Shown: positions 15,955 through 23,936 of the stretch, piece after piece
Numbering within the stretch: position 1 is the stretch's first letter
Layout of the letters: each line of letters begins with the position of its first letter
DNA from: Veillonellaceae bacterium
Lineage (GTDB): Bacteria > Bacillota_C > Negativicutes > UBA1444
DNA: 34,514 bases
Assembly: GCA_012798135.1 (NCBI GenBank)
Contig: JAAZNU010000009.1
Coordinates: 1 to 34,514 of the forward strand
Direction of reading: 5' to 3'
The notes under the pieces: generated by a model
The model's input: the letters and a program-made list of their open reading frames with translations, nothing else
What the model was told of the DNA's origin: nothing
Database searches by the model: none
Made by a program: the position numbers and the translations under genes

Positions 15955-17574
15955 ATGAACGGAAATTTGCGAAACAAACTGGCGACAGGGTTGCTCCTGC
16001 TGGCCTTGACATTGAACCTGGCCGCCTGTGGGGGCGGCGCTCCCGCAAATAGCAGTGAGAGCAAAGCCAAAAAAGTCATCAGCGTCGGTATGATGAATGC
16101 ACCAAGCGGTTTCAATCCCTTGGAATGGTCGGACTTGGCACAGAATGTGTGTACGGCGATTTTATTTAAGCCGCTGGTGGAGTTCGGCGATGAGATGAAG
16201 CACGAATACGCATTGGCGAGTTCAATCGAAACCAAAGACAATCAGACTTTCATTGTCAAGCTGAATTCCAAAGCGAACTGGACCGACGGCAAACCGATTA
16301 CGGCTGATGACGTACTGTTTACTATGGGTTTGATCAGTAATCCGAAAGTGCCGGCGACCGTCGCCTCCGGATTCAACATTATCGAGGGTCTGAACGGAAA
16401 CGGCAAGAATATCCAAGGAGGTCCCATTGCCGGTGTAAAAAAGATCGACGATAAGACCATATCGTTCAAGACCAAGGCGCCTGTGTCCATGATCGCTTTC
16501 AAGGAAGGTATTGGCACTCGGCTGAAAACAATGCCGGCCCATATTTTGAAAGATGTTGCACCGGAACGCTTGTATCAGCATCCGTTTATGCAGAAACCGA
16601 CGGTTTCGAGTGGCCCGTTCAAATTGGCGGCCTACCAAAAAGGACAGTTTGTCCATTTTGTCGCCAATAAGAGTTATTTCAAAGGTGCGCCGAAACTGGA
16701 CGAATTGTATTTCAAAACGATGCCGGGTCCAAACATTACGGCGCAGCTGCAAAGCGGCGAAATTGACATGAATGACCCCAGCCTGGGAATGATTCCGTTC
16801 GAAGATACCGACAAAGTTCGTGCTATGACGAATTTGACTGCCGACTCAACGGGGCCGCAAAGTGCAATTCAAACCTTGATGATCAACTTGGAAACGATTC
16901 CCGATGTCCGGATTCGCAAGGCCATTTCCCATGCCATTAACCGGCAAATGATCGTCGACAAACTGTTGAAAGGCGACGGTGCCGTGGTTGAATTGCCATA
17001 TCTGCCCAGTAGTCCCTACCAGAACAAAAGCTTAGTACCGGTAACGCCATATGACCCGGCGAAGGCCAAACTACTGTTGCAGGAAGCCGGTTGGGACACC
17101 GGGCGAACGATCCGCTTCGCCGTTCCCACTGGTAACAAGGTGCGGGAGCAGGTAGCAGACATTATCGTGGATAATTTGAAAAGCGTCGGCCTGAATGTCC
17201 AAATACAGAAGTATGATTTCGTAACCAGCATGGCCAAGGCCAAAAAAGGCGACTATGATATTTATATCATTGGGTTAACAGTTTATCCGGCGACTCCGGA
17301 CATCTCCCGGATTCTGCAAACCGGCGAACCGTTGAATTTGTCAAAATACGACAATCCGGAAATGAATGCGTTGTTCTTGGCGGGAAAAAGCGCGGTGGAT
17401 CCAGTCAAACAACAGGAAATCTATAATAAAATTCAAGAACTGTTCGCTCGCGACTTGCCCTGCCCGTCGATTTATGCCCAAAATACACTGAAAGCGATCG
17501 CCAAACGGGTTAAAGTCGGCAAGCCTCAATCGTATGGCATGTATAACAACCTGGAACTTTGGGACGTACAATAA
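15955..17574 (+). CDS. Oligopeptide-type ABC transporter, substrate-binding lipoprotein 2
   Basis: This 539-residue family 5 binding protein has lipobox NLAAC (Cys25). It matches the first binding protein along its whole length: GMMNAPSGFNPLEWSD, WTDGKPITADDVLFT, QHPFMQKPTVSSGPFKL, NITAQLQSGEIDMND and GNKVREQVADII are shared nearly word for word. The ATG at 15955 is fixed by GGAGGG six to nine bases before it. The 17 upstream codons in the same open frame lack signal-peptide character. Two paralogous receptors in one operon suggest that one permease serves two related ligands. A hairpin at 17586-17627 follows the gene. Confidence 0.9.
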   Translation: MNGNLRNKLATGLLLLALTLNLAACGGGAPANSSESKAKKVISVGMMNAPSGFNPLEWSDLAQNVCTAILFKPLVEFGDEMKHEYALASSIETKDNQTFIVKLNSKANWTDGKPITADDVLFTMGLISNPKVPATVASGFNIIEGLNGNGKNIQGGPIAGVKKIDDKTISFKTKAPVSMIAFKEGIGTRLKTMPAHILKDVAPERLYQHPFMQKPTVSSGPFKLAAYQKGQFVHFVANKSYFKGAPKLDELYFKTMPGPNITAQLQSGEIDMNDPSLGMIPFEDTDKVRAMTNLTADSTGPQSAIQTLMINLETIPDVRIRKAISHAINRQMIVDKLLKGDGAVVELPYLPSSPYQNKSLVPVTPYDPAKAKLLLQEAGWDTGRTIRFAVPTGNKVREQVADIIVDNLKSVGLNVQIQKYDFVTSMAKAKKGDYDIYIIGLTVYPATPDISRILQTGEPLNLSKYDNPEMNALFLAGKSAVDPVKQQEIYNKIQELFARDLPCPSIYAQNTLKAIAKRVKVGKPQSYGMYNNLELWDVQ

Positions 17575-17585
17575 CGTAGCAATTG

Positions 17586-17627
17586 ATTAAGGATGAGTGA
17601 ACCTGCATGGTTTTGCTCATCCTTAAT
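17586..17627 (+). other. Stem-loop after the second binding-protein gene
   Basis: ATTAAGGATGAG at 17586-17597 pairs perfectly with CTCATCCTTAAT at 17616-17627, with an inner AACC/GGTT pair in the loop. It lacks a proper T-run, so it may be a partial terminator or a message-stabilising hairpin that lowers expression of the amidohydrolase and dehydrogenase downstream. Confidence 0.6.
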
Positions 17628-17670
17628 TTGCGTCCTGGAGTGTAAACAGGAAATGAAAGGATGATATAAT

Positions 17671-18852
17671 GTGAACTGGGAAACTTTGCGGGCTGATGCG
17701 GAAAAAATCAAGCCGGAGGTCATCAACCTCCGGCGACATTTTCATATGCATCCGGAATTGTCGCGACAGGAAGAAAAAACGGTGGCGCTGGTGCAGCAGA
17801 TACTGGAAGGATTGGGCATCGCCACGCACCGGGTCGCCGGCACCGGACTGGTGGGTCTCCTACAGGGAAAGGGATCGGGCAAGACAGTGGGAATTCGGGC
17901 AGACATGGATGCCCTGCCCATGCATGACGGCAAACAGGTCGAGTATGCGTCGCGCGAAGAAGGAAAGATGCATGCCTGCGGACATGACGCGCATACTGCT
18001 GGCCTGTTGGGAGCAGCGATGCTGCTCAGTCAATATCGGGATCGGTTTTCCGGCAATGTGAAGTTCCTTTTCCAACCGGCGGAAGAAAATGGTGGCGGAG
18101 CTTTGCCGATGATTGAAGCCGGTGTGATGGAAAATCCCCATGTTGACGCGGTGTTTGGCTTACATGTTAATCACGAACTGGACGCTGGCACGGTAGGTTT
18201 TCGCTACGGCCAGTTCTATGCGGCGGCGGATATGATGGAGATTACTGTGCATGGTCAATCCGCTCACGGGGCTCGGCCCCATGTCGGTGTGGACGCCATT
18301 CTGGTTGCCAGTCAGATTGTCACGGCGTTGCAGAGCTTTGTAAGCCGCAATGTGAATCCGATTGAGTCGGCGGTCGTTACGATCGGCAAATTTGTCGGTG
18401 GCTATCAACGCAACATCATCGCCGACAAAGTAGAGTTGTCCGGAACAGTTCGAACATTGAGCCCGGCCGTGCGTGCTGAGGCCCAAACCCGCCTGACAAA
18501 ATTGGTCCAAGGTATCGCCGAATCGTTCGGCGCAACCGCCGAGGTTCAATATATCCTGGGATATCCGACGGTGATTAATGATGAGGCCATGACGGAATTT
18601 GCCCGGCGCAGCGCTGAAGAATTATTGGGCGTAGCGAATGTGAGCGTGATTACGGAACCCAAAATGGGCGGAGAGGATTTTGCGTTTTTCCTTCAGAAAG
18701 CGCCCGGTACCTTTTATCAACTGGGCGTCCGGAACAAGGCCAAAGGAATCGTTCATCCCACGCATACACATCTGTTCGATATCGATGAAGAGGCGTTAGC
18801 GATCGGCGCCGCCGTTCATGCGAAGCTCGCACTGGATTTTCTGGCGGGGTGA
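17671..18852 (+). CDS. M20-family metallo-amidohydrolase of the peptide operon
   Basis: This 393-residue cytoplasmic enzyme is of the M20D type. RRHFHMHPELSRQEEKT at 21-37 is the usual N-terminal signature. GIRADMDALPM lies at about 74-84, HACGHDAHT at 101-109, FQPAEENGGGA at about 134-144, GQSAHGARPHVGVDAI marks the lid domain and MGGEDFAFF the last metal ligand. It starts with GTG at 17671 after AAAGG. It is the most canonical of the four M20 enzymes in the window and probably hydrolyses the imported conjugate to a free amino acid. Carboxypeptidase, hippurate hydrolase or N-acetyl-amino-acid deacetylase activities are all possible for the family. Confidence 0.9.
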   Translation: MNWETLRADAEKIKPEVINLRRHFHMHPELSRQEEKTVALVQQILEGLGIATHRVAGTGLVGLLQGKGSGKTVGIRADMDALPMHDGKQVEYASREEGKMHACGHDAHTAGLLGAAMLLSQYRDRFSGNVKFLFQPAEENGGGALPMIEAGVMENPHVDAVFGLHVNHELDAGTVGFRYGQFYAAADMMEITVHGQSAHGARPHVGVDAILVASQIVTALQSFVSRNVNPIESAVVTIGKFVGGYQRNIIADKVELSGTVRTLSPAVRAEAQTRLTKLVQGIAESFGATAEVQYILGYPTVINDEAMTEFARRSAEELLGVANVSVITEPKMGGEDFAFFLQKAPGTFYQLGVRNKAKGIVHPTHTHLFDIDEEALAIGAAVHAKLALDFLAG

Positions 18853-18887
18853 GGCGATTTAGAAGATCGATGCAGAGGAGAATTTAG

Positions 18888-19874
18888 ATGCCAAAGATTG
18901 TTAGTGTAGTGCCAAAGTGGCGATTTGATGCAACCGGGGCAACAGTGCCGAAATCCTGGGAAATGATTTTTGTTGATGCAGAAGACGACGCGGCGCTGAT
19001 GGCGGCCTGCAAAGGAGCCGACGCCTTGTTGGCACCATCAGGGTTCCAGAAGATTACCGCCGAATTGCTGCATCGCAATTCACAACTCAAATTGGTGCAG
19101 GAATCCGGTGCAGGATTTGACGGCGCGGACATTCAAACAGCCCGAGAATTGGGAATTCCGGTCGCGAATGTGCCTGGCGCCAATGCCCATGAAGTTGCGG
19201 AATATACGATCGGTTTGATGATTGCGATGCAGAGGTGCCTGATTATTGCCGATCGGGAAACAAAAGCCGGTCAGTATTTAACAGTCAGAAAACAGATGTT
19301 TCTACATGGACTTGGTGATATGCCGAGCAGCACGATCGGTTTGGTCGGATTAGGCGCCATTGGGCGCAGAGTGGCGGAAATCGCGCGATTTCTCGGTGCC
19401 AAAGTGGTGTATTACAATCGAACCCGTTTGGCAACGGAAAAGGAAGACGAGTTGGGACTTGAATATTCTTCGTTGCCTGAGCTACTGGCGCATAGCGATA
19501 TCGTCAGCCTGCATATCCCGCTGACGCCGCAAACACGGGGCTTGATCGGCAAAAAAGAAATGCTGCTGATGAAACCCAGCAGCTACCTGATTAATACCGC
19601 CCGGGGCGATATTATCGACCAAATCGCCCTGGCGGAAATATTGGAAAGCGGCAGAATCGCCGGAGCGGCAGTGGATGTGTTTTATCCCGAACCGCCGCCG
19701 GCAGAGCATCCGCTCTTGACCCTTTCGCCGACGGCGCAGGATCGGCTGATTGTAACGCCGCACATGGGCGGCGTTACGGCTAATTGTTTTCGACGGATGC
19801 TCGAAGGCGCCATCGAAAATATCCGCCGGGTCTGCGATGGCGAAGCTCCCCAAAACGTGGTCAACGGTTTGTAG
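18888..19874 (+). CDS. D-2-hydroxyacid dehydrogenase family protein
   Basis: This 328-residue NAD(P)-dependent oxidoreductase interconverts 2-keto and D-2-hydroxy acids. The nucleotide fold shows VGLGAIGRRVAEIARFLG. Catalytic residues are recognisable: Arg in NTARGDIID, Glu in FYPEPPPAEHP and His in TPHMGG. VPGANAHEVAEYTIGLMIA is the conserved dimer helix. It lies 35 bases after the amidohydrolase gene with AGAGGAG before the ATG, so it belongs to the peptide operon. It could reduce a keto acid made from the released amino acid, as amino-acid fermenters do. Phosphoglycerate or glyoxylate-type substrates cannot be excluded. Its stop codon is eight bases from that of the convergent hypD. Confidence 0.88.
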   Translation: MPKIVSVVPKWRFDATGATVPKSWEMIFVDAEDDAALMAACKGADALLAPSGFQKITAELLHRNSQLKLVQESGAGFDGADIQTARELGIPVANVPGANAHEVAEYTIGLMIAMQRCLIIADRETKAGQYLTVRKQMFLHGLGDMPSSTIGLVGLGAIGRRVAEIARFLGAKVVYYNRTRLATEKEDELGLEYSSLPELLAHSDIVSLHIPLTPQTRGLIGKKEMLLMKPSSYLINTARGDIIDQIALAEILESGRIAGAAVDVFYPEPPPAEHPLLTLSPTAQDRLIVTPHMGGVTANCFRRMLEGAIENIRRVCDGEAPQNVVNGL

Positions 19875-19882
19875 TTGCCCCC

Positions 19883-22261
19883 CTAACAACCGAAGGATTG
19901 TTCGGTTCGCTCGATAATTTCGTCCTGCAATTCCTTGCTGAGGTTGTGGAAATGGTCGCTGTAACCGGCGACCCGGACAATTAGGTCCTTGTACTCGTCA
20001 GGATGATTTTGCGCATCGATCAGCGTCTGCCGGTCGATGACGTTGAATTGGATGTGATGGCCGTCTAGGCTGAAATAAGAACGAATCAGCGAGGCCATGT
20101 TTTCCAGGCCCCGGTCGCCGGCAACGACGGCCGGGGTAAATTTTTGGTTGAGCAGAGTGCCACCGGTCTGCAGATGATCCATCTTTGAGGCCGATTTGAT
20201 GACGGCGGTAGGTCCGCGCCGATCGGCGCCTTTATCGGGGGAAATTCCCTCCGATAAAGGCTTTTGGGCTAGCCGGCCGCTCGGACTTGCTCCCATCACC
20301 GCGCCGAAATATACATGGCAAGTGGTTGGCAGCATGTCGATCCGATAGAATCCGCCCTTTCGGTTGGGGCGACCGGTTACTTCGCCATGATAGGCGCGAA
20401 ATGCCCGAATCATCAACTCGTCGGCGTAATCGTCGTCATTGCCGTATTTGGGCGTCTTTTCGCAGACCCAGTGATGGAGTCGGTCATAGCCGACGAAATT
20501 GTCGCGGAGGGCGGCCAGTAGTTCCGTCATGGTGAAGCGCTGTTTGTCAAAGACGTTATATTGGATGGCGGCTAAGCTGTCGGTCAAAGTGCCGATGCCG
20601 ACCCCCTGAATGTAGCTGGTGTTGTAGCGGGCCCCGCCGGCGTTGTAATCCATGCCTGTTTGGATGCAGTCGTCGACGCAGATCGACAGGAAGGGCACCG
20701 GCATCCGGGTAGCGTACAGTTTTTCGATCACATGGTTGCCTTGGATTTTAATATCGATGAAGTGGTGCAGCTGGCGGCAATAGGCATCGAACAGTTCGTC
20801 AAAGGAGTTAAACCCGTTCGGGTCACCGGTCTGGAGGCCCAATTGGAGGCCGCTGACCGGATCGAAGCCATTGTTGAGAGTGATTTCCAGGACTTTTGGC
20901 AGATTGAAGTAACCGGTCAGGATATAGGCTTCTTTGCCGAACGCGCCGGTTTCCACGCAACCGCTGGCTCCCCCCTGACGGGCGTCGACGATCGATTTGC
21001 CGGCGTTCAGGAGTTCCTGGATGATGGCGTCGGTATTGTAAAAAGCCGGCTGCCCCCAACCTTTGCGAGAGATTTCGCAGGCTTTCTTCACGAAGGAGTG
21101 CGGAGTTTTCTTGCTGATCTGGACATTGGAACTCGGTTGGAGCTGCTTGAGTTCGTCCATGGTTTCCAGAATGAGATAGGAAACTTCGTTGACGCCGTCC
21201 GATCCGTCGGGAGCGACGCCGCCGGTGTTGAGATTGGCAAAGTCGGTGTATGTGCTGCTTTCCTTGAGGGTGATTCCCACTTTAGGCGGCGCCGGTTGGT
21301 TGTTGAACTTGATCCAGAAGCACTGGAGCAGTTCCTTGGCCTGCTCGCGCGTCAACGTTCCGGCGGCGAGTTCCTGCCGGTAAAAAGGATAAAGATGCTG
21401 GTCGAGCCGTCCCGGGCTGAGGGAGTCCCAGGGGTTGATCTCGGTGGTCACGCCGAGATGCACGAACCAGTACATCTGCAGCGCCTGACGGAAAGTTCGC
21501 GGCCGGTGCGCCGGCACGACGTCGCAGGTAGCGGCGATCTCCAGCAACTCCCGCCGCCGGACCGGATCGTTGGTGGCGGTCGCCAGTTGACGGGCCAGCT
21601 CGGCATTGCGGCGACCATAGGCCATGATGGCGTCGCAGCAGATATCCATGGCTTGCAGCTGAATTCTCTTTTCATAGGCCTGCGGGTCGGCCAGGAAATC
21701 CAGGGCGGCGATGGCGGCGCGAATGTCTGCCTGGAAATCAAGGAACCCTTTCTGATAGATTTTGCCGTCCAGCACGGTATGGCCCGGGCCGCGTTGCTCC
21801 ATGAATTCCGTAAACAGACCGTTTTCATAGCATTGTTTCCATTCCGGCGTCATGTGGCGGAAAATCAGTTCGCGCAGGGACCGGCCGCGCCAGTAGGGCT
21901 CGATCAGACTGGCGTGGGTTTGCCGGACTACATCGGTCACTTTGAACGAAATGTACTGGCGGCTGTTCATCACGTCCAGATCCGCCAACGTGTGGCAGCA
22001 AAGTTCCGGGAACGAGGGCGCGTATTGCGGTCGTTCCCCTTTTTCGCCGACGATCAGCTCGCCGTCGCCGATCCACAAGGTTTTGGTCTCTAAAATGTGA
22101 CGAAACGTCAACGCCCGCAAAAGGGGAATTTCCACCCTGCCGGCGTATTTTTCGTAGGCCTCGGTGACGGCGACCGCCCGTTCGATGGAGAGGTGGGGGA
22201 CGGCGGTGTGACTCTCCCGGCGCAGTTTTTGGATTCGTTCGTTCATGCCTCGTTCTTCCAA
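19883..22261 (-). CDS. hypD: Trans-4-hydroxy-L-proline dehydratase (glycyl radical enzyme)
   Basis: This 792-residue, oxygen-sensitive enzyme of the pyruvate formate-lyase family removes water from trans-4-hydroxy-L-proline to give pyrroline-5-carboxylate, a proline precursor. The thiyl-radical Cys435 and base Glu437 lie in GASGCVETGAFGKEAY. The glycyl radical Gly766 lies in VRVAGYSDHF. The surrounding sequence (NNQPAPPKVGITLKESSTYTD, TGYFNLPKVLEITLNNG, RYIQGVG-like YIQGVGIGTLTDS) agrees with HypD as I remember it, more than with the choline, glycerol or isethionate lyases. The TTG at 22261 has AGGAGG eight bases upstream, so translation begins one base after the activase stop. This hypD is unrelated to the hydrogenase-maturation gene of the same name. 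No pyrroline-carboxylate reductase gene is in the window. Confidence 0.88.
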   Translation of the reverse strand: MEERGMNERIQKLRRESHTAVPHLSIERAVAVTEAYEKYAGRVEIPLLRALTFRHILETKTLWIGDGELIVGEKGERPQYAPSFPELCCHTLADLDVMNSRQYISFKVTDVVRQTHASLIEPYWRGRSLRELIFRHMTPEWKQCYENGLFTEFMEQRGPGHTVLDGKIYQKGFLDFQADIRAAIAALDFLADPQAYEKRIQLQAMDICCDAIMAYGRRNAELARQLATATNDPVRRRELLEIAATCDVVPAHRPRTFRQALQMYWFVHLGVTTEINPWDSLSPGRLDQHLYPFYRQELAAGTLTREQAKELLQCFWIKFNNQPAPPKVGITLKESSTYTDFANLNTGGVAPDGSDGVNEVSYLILETMDELKQLQPSSNVQISKKTPHSFVKKACEISRKGWGQPAFYNTDAIIQELLNAGKSIVDARQGGASGCVETGAFGKEAYILTGYFNLPKVLEITLNNGFDPVSGLQLGLQTGDPNGFNSFDELFDAYCRQLHHFIDIKIQGNHVIEKLYATRMPVPFLSICVDDCIQTGMDYNAGGARYNTSYIQGVGIGTLTDSLAAIQYNVFDKQRFTMTELLAALRDNFVGYDRLHHWVCEKTPKYGNDDDYADELMIRAFRAYHGEVTGRPNRKGGFYRIDMLPTTCHVYFGAVMGASPSGRLAQKPLSEGISPDKGADRRGPTAVIKSASKMDHLQTGGTLLNQKFTPAVVAGDRGLENMASLIRSYFSLDGHHIQFNVIDRQTLIDAQNHPDEYKDLIVRVAGYSDHFHNLSKELQDEIIERTEQSFGC

Positions 22262-22262
22262 A

Positions 22263-23168
22263 TCAGTGGCCTCCTATCGTGACGTTGGGGTGAACCTGCC
22301 GCAACACGGCGGCGATGCGGGCCAGACGCTCCGGCGCTGGAGTAGCGAAGGCGCCGGGATCGTAGTGGCGGCCGAGCCGTTCATACTTGCTGCTGCCGGT
22401 ATTGTGATACGGCAACAGATCAATCTGAACCAGATTCAGTTGGCGAACAAACCGCGCGATGTCCTCGATGTGGGCATCGTCGGCGTTGAAGTTCTCGATG
22501 AGCGGAATCCGCAGGTGAATCGACTTGCCGGTGGCGCTGAGACGCCGCAGATTGTCCAGAATCAAGTGGTTGTCCTGGCCGGTGAATTTTTGATGCCGTA
22601 GCGGGTCGAGATGCTTCAAGTCGTACAGGAACAGGTCGGTGCAGTCGAGCAGCCGGGCCAGGCTTTCATACGGCGCGTAGCCGCAGGTGTCGATCGCGAC
22701 GTGGATTCCCCGGTTCTTACAGCCTTGCGCCAGTTCCAGGGCGGCTGCCGGCTGGCAGAGGACCTCACCGCCGGACAGGGTGACGCCGCCGCCCGATTGT
22801 TCGTAGAAAATATGGTCCCGTTCGATTTCCGCCAACAATTCGACGATGCTTGCCGATCGGCCGGCGATTTCCCGCGCTCCCTGCAGGCACTGGTCGGCGC
22901 AGTCGCCGCAGGTCCGGCAAGATGCGCGATCGGTGACGATCCCTTCCCCGGTGGCGCGGATGGCTCCAGCGGGGCAGGCGGGCAGGCATTGTCGGCAGGC
23001 CGTGCATTTTTCGGCGTTAACCAGCAACTCCGGCGAAAATTCCTGACTTTCCGGATTGTGACACCAGGCGCAGCGGAGCGGACAGCCTTTGAAAAAGATG
23101 GTGGTCCGGATGCCCGGCCCGTCATGGATGCAAAACTTCTGGACGTTGAAAATGAAGGGTTCGTTCAT
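22263..23168 (-). CDS. hypE: Glycyl radical enzyme activase for HypD (radical SAM)
   Basis: This 301-residue radical SAM enzyme abstracts a hydrogen from the glycine of its partner to create the working radical. The SAM cluster motif C29-x3-C33-x2-C36 is in GCPLRCAWCHNPE. Two extra iron-sulphur sites follow (C55, C58, C61, C65 and C84, C87, C90, C94), as in activases of the choline and glycerol lyase type. GGGVTLSGGE at about 126-135 binds SAM. The ATG at 23168 shares ATGA with the stop of the regulator gene, so the two are coupled. The open frame continues upstream into the regulator gene, but that extension is not used. The partner dehydratase starts one base after its end. Confidence 0.9.
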   Translation of the reverse strand: MNEPFIFNVQKFCIHDGPGIRTTIFFKGCPLRCAWCHNPESQEFSPELLVNAEKCTACRQCLPACPAGAIRATGEGIVTDRASCRTCGDCADQCLQGAREIAGRSASIVELLAEIERDHIFYEQSGGGVTLSGGEVLCQPAAALELAQGCKNRGIHVAIDTCGYAPYESLARLLDCTDLFLYDLKHLDPLRHQKFTGQDNHLILDNLRRLSATGKSIHLRIPLIENFNADDAHIEDIARFVRQLNLVQIDLLPYHNTGSSKYERLGRHYDPGAFATPAPERLARIAAVLRQVHPNVTIGGH

Positions 23169-23719
23169 GGCCGGTCCGGTTGGCTGACCACCAGCAGCCG
23201 TACCATTTTGTTGGTATAGTTGGCCCAATTGTGCGGAATCGTCGACGGATAGTGGGCGGAATCGCCGGGGAACAGTTCCTGTCGTTCCTCATCCAGAAAC
23301 AGGGTGAGCGTGCCTTCCAGCACATGGACGAATTCTTCGCCGGCATGCGGATACGGCGCGATCGGTTCGTCGCTGTCGAGCGGCAATATTTCGATCAGCC
23401 GGGGCAACAACGTCAGCTTCGCGGTCCGGGGAGTCAGGTGATAATGAATGAACCGGCCGGTATCGACCTGAAAGACTTCTTTTTCATAACTGCGCAAAAT
23501 GTGCGGGTGCTGCCGGCGGGCCGCCGTAAAGAAATATGAGGCTTCGACGCCCAATACCTGTGCGATGGCGGCAAGGGAGTCAGTCGCGACATCCGTGAGG
23601 CCCCGTTCCAGTTGTGACAGGAAACCGATGGACAGATGGGTGGCCTGACTGACCTCTTTCAGGGTCATTTTGTGTTGCTGGCGTAACTCCTTGATCTGTT
23701 GGCCGATCGATTTGTTCAT
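23165..23719 (-). CDS. XRE-family regulator with C-terminal cupin sensor
   Basis: This 184-residue protein carries a helix-turn-helix at about 7-61 (IKELRQQHKMTLKEVSQATHLSIGFLSQLERG) and a cupin barrel at about 112-180 (PYPHAGEEFVHVLEGTLTLFLDEER, GDSAHYPSTIPHNWAN). Proteins of this layout usually bind a small metabolite in the cupin and control the adjacent catabolic operon. It is the first gene of the hydroxyproline operon, so it probably controls its own synthesis along with hypE and hypD. AAGGAGC precedes its ATG. The ligand could be hydroxyproline or its product, which is inference. Confidence 0.9.
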   Translation of the reverse strand: MNKSIGQQIKELRQQHKMTLKEVSQATHLSIGFLSQLERGLTDVATDSLAAIAQVLGVEASYFFTAARRQHPHILRSYEKEVFQVDTGRFIHYHLTPRTAKLTLLPRLIEILPLDSDEPIAPYPHAGEEFVHVLEGTLTLFLDEERQELFPGDSAHYPSTIPHNWANYTNKMVRLLVVSQPDRP

Positions 23720-23772
23720 GGGATGCTCCTTGTTGTACTGACAGATTTGTGAAATCAGACCGGATTAATTTC

Positions 23773-23800
23773 ATTATAAAGAAATTTATCGAATAATCAA
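23773..23800 (-). promoter_or_regulatory. Sigma-A promoter of the hydroxyproline operon with overlapping operator
   Basis: On the minus strand TTGATT (23800-23795) lies 16 bases before a perfect TATAAT (23778-23773), about 54 bases upstream of the regulator ATG. An inverted repeat AATTTC/GAAATT at 23767-23786 encloses the -10 element and is a natural candidate site for the XRE-cupin protein. Another GAAATT lies at 23821. Confidence 0.6.
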
Positions 23801-23852
23801 CAGAAAAATTATTTATCAATGAAATTTACTTCAGGGCTGTTGCTGCGCCGAG

Positions 23853-23871
23853 TTTTCGAATCCCTCGAAAA
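23853..23871. promoter_or_regulatory. Inverted repeat upstream of the Sir2 gene
   Basis: TTTTCGA at 23853-23859 and TCGAAAA at 23865-23871 are perfect inverted arms around ATCCC. The repeat lies about 65 bases before the Sir2 start and just before an AT-rich run containing TAAAAT and TATAAA. An operator is more likely than a terminator, since no T-run follows. The regulator is unknown. Confidence 0.45.
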
Positions 23872-23936
23872 GGGGTAAAATATAAACGATACTGATACGC
23901 GGCTGGAACAACCGGCGTCAGATGAGGAGGGTTCCG

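Noticed and set aside
17662..17670. An extended -10 element (TGATATAAT) just before the fourth amidohydrolase
   Set aside because: Transcription would begin inside the coding region after the GTG start, and no -35 element is present. It is more likely chance.
20660..22093. A 477-codon rightward frame opposite hypD
   Set aside because: It is the antisense shadow of the hypD coding sequence. The composition is rich in Val, Asp, Gln and Arg with no domain motifs, while the other strand carries every glycyl radical motif.
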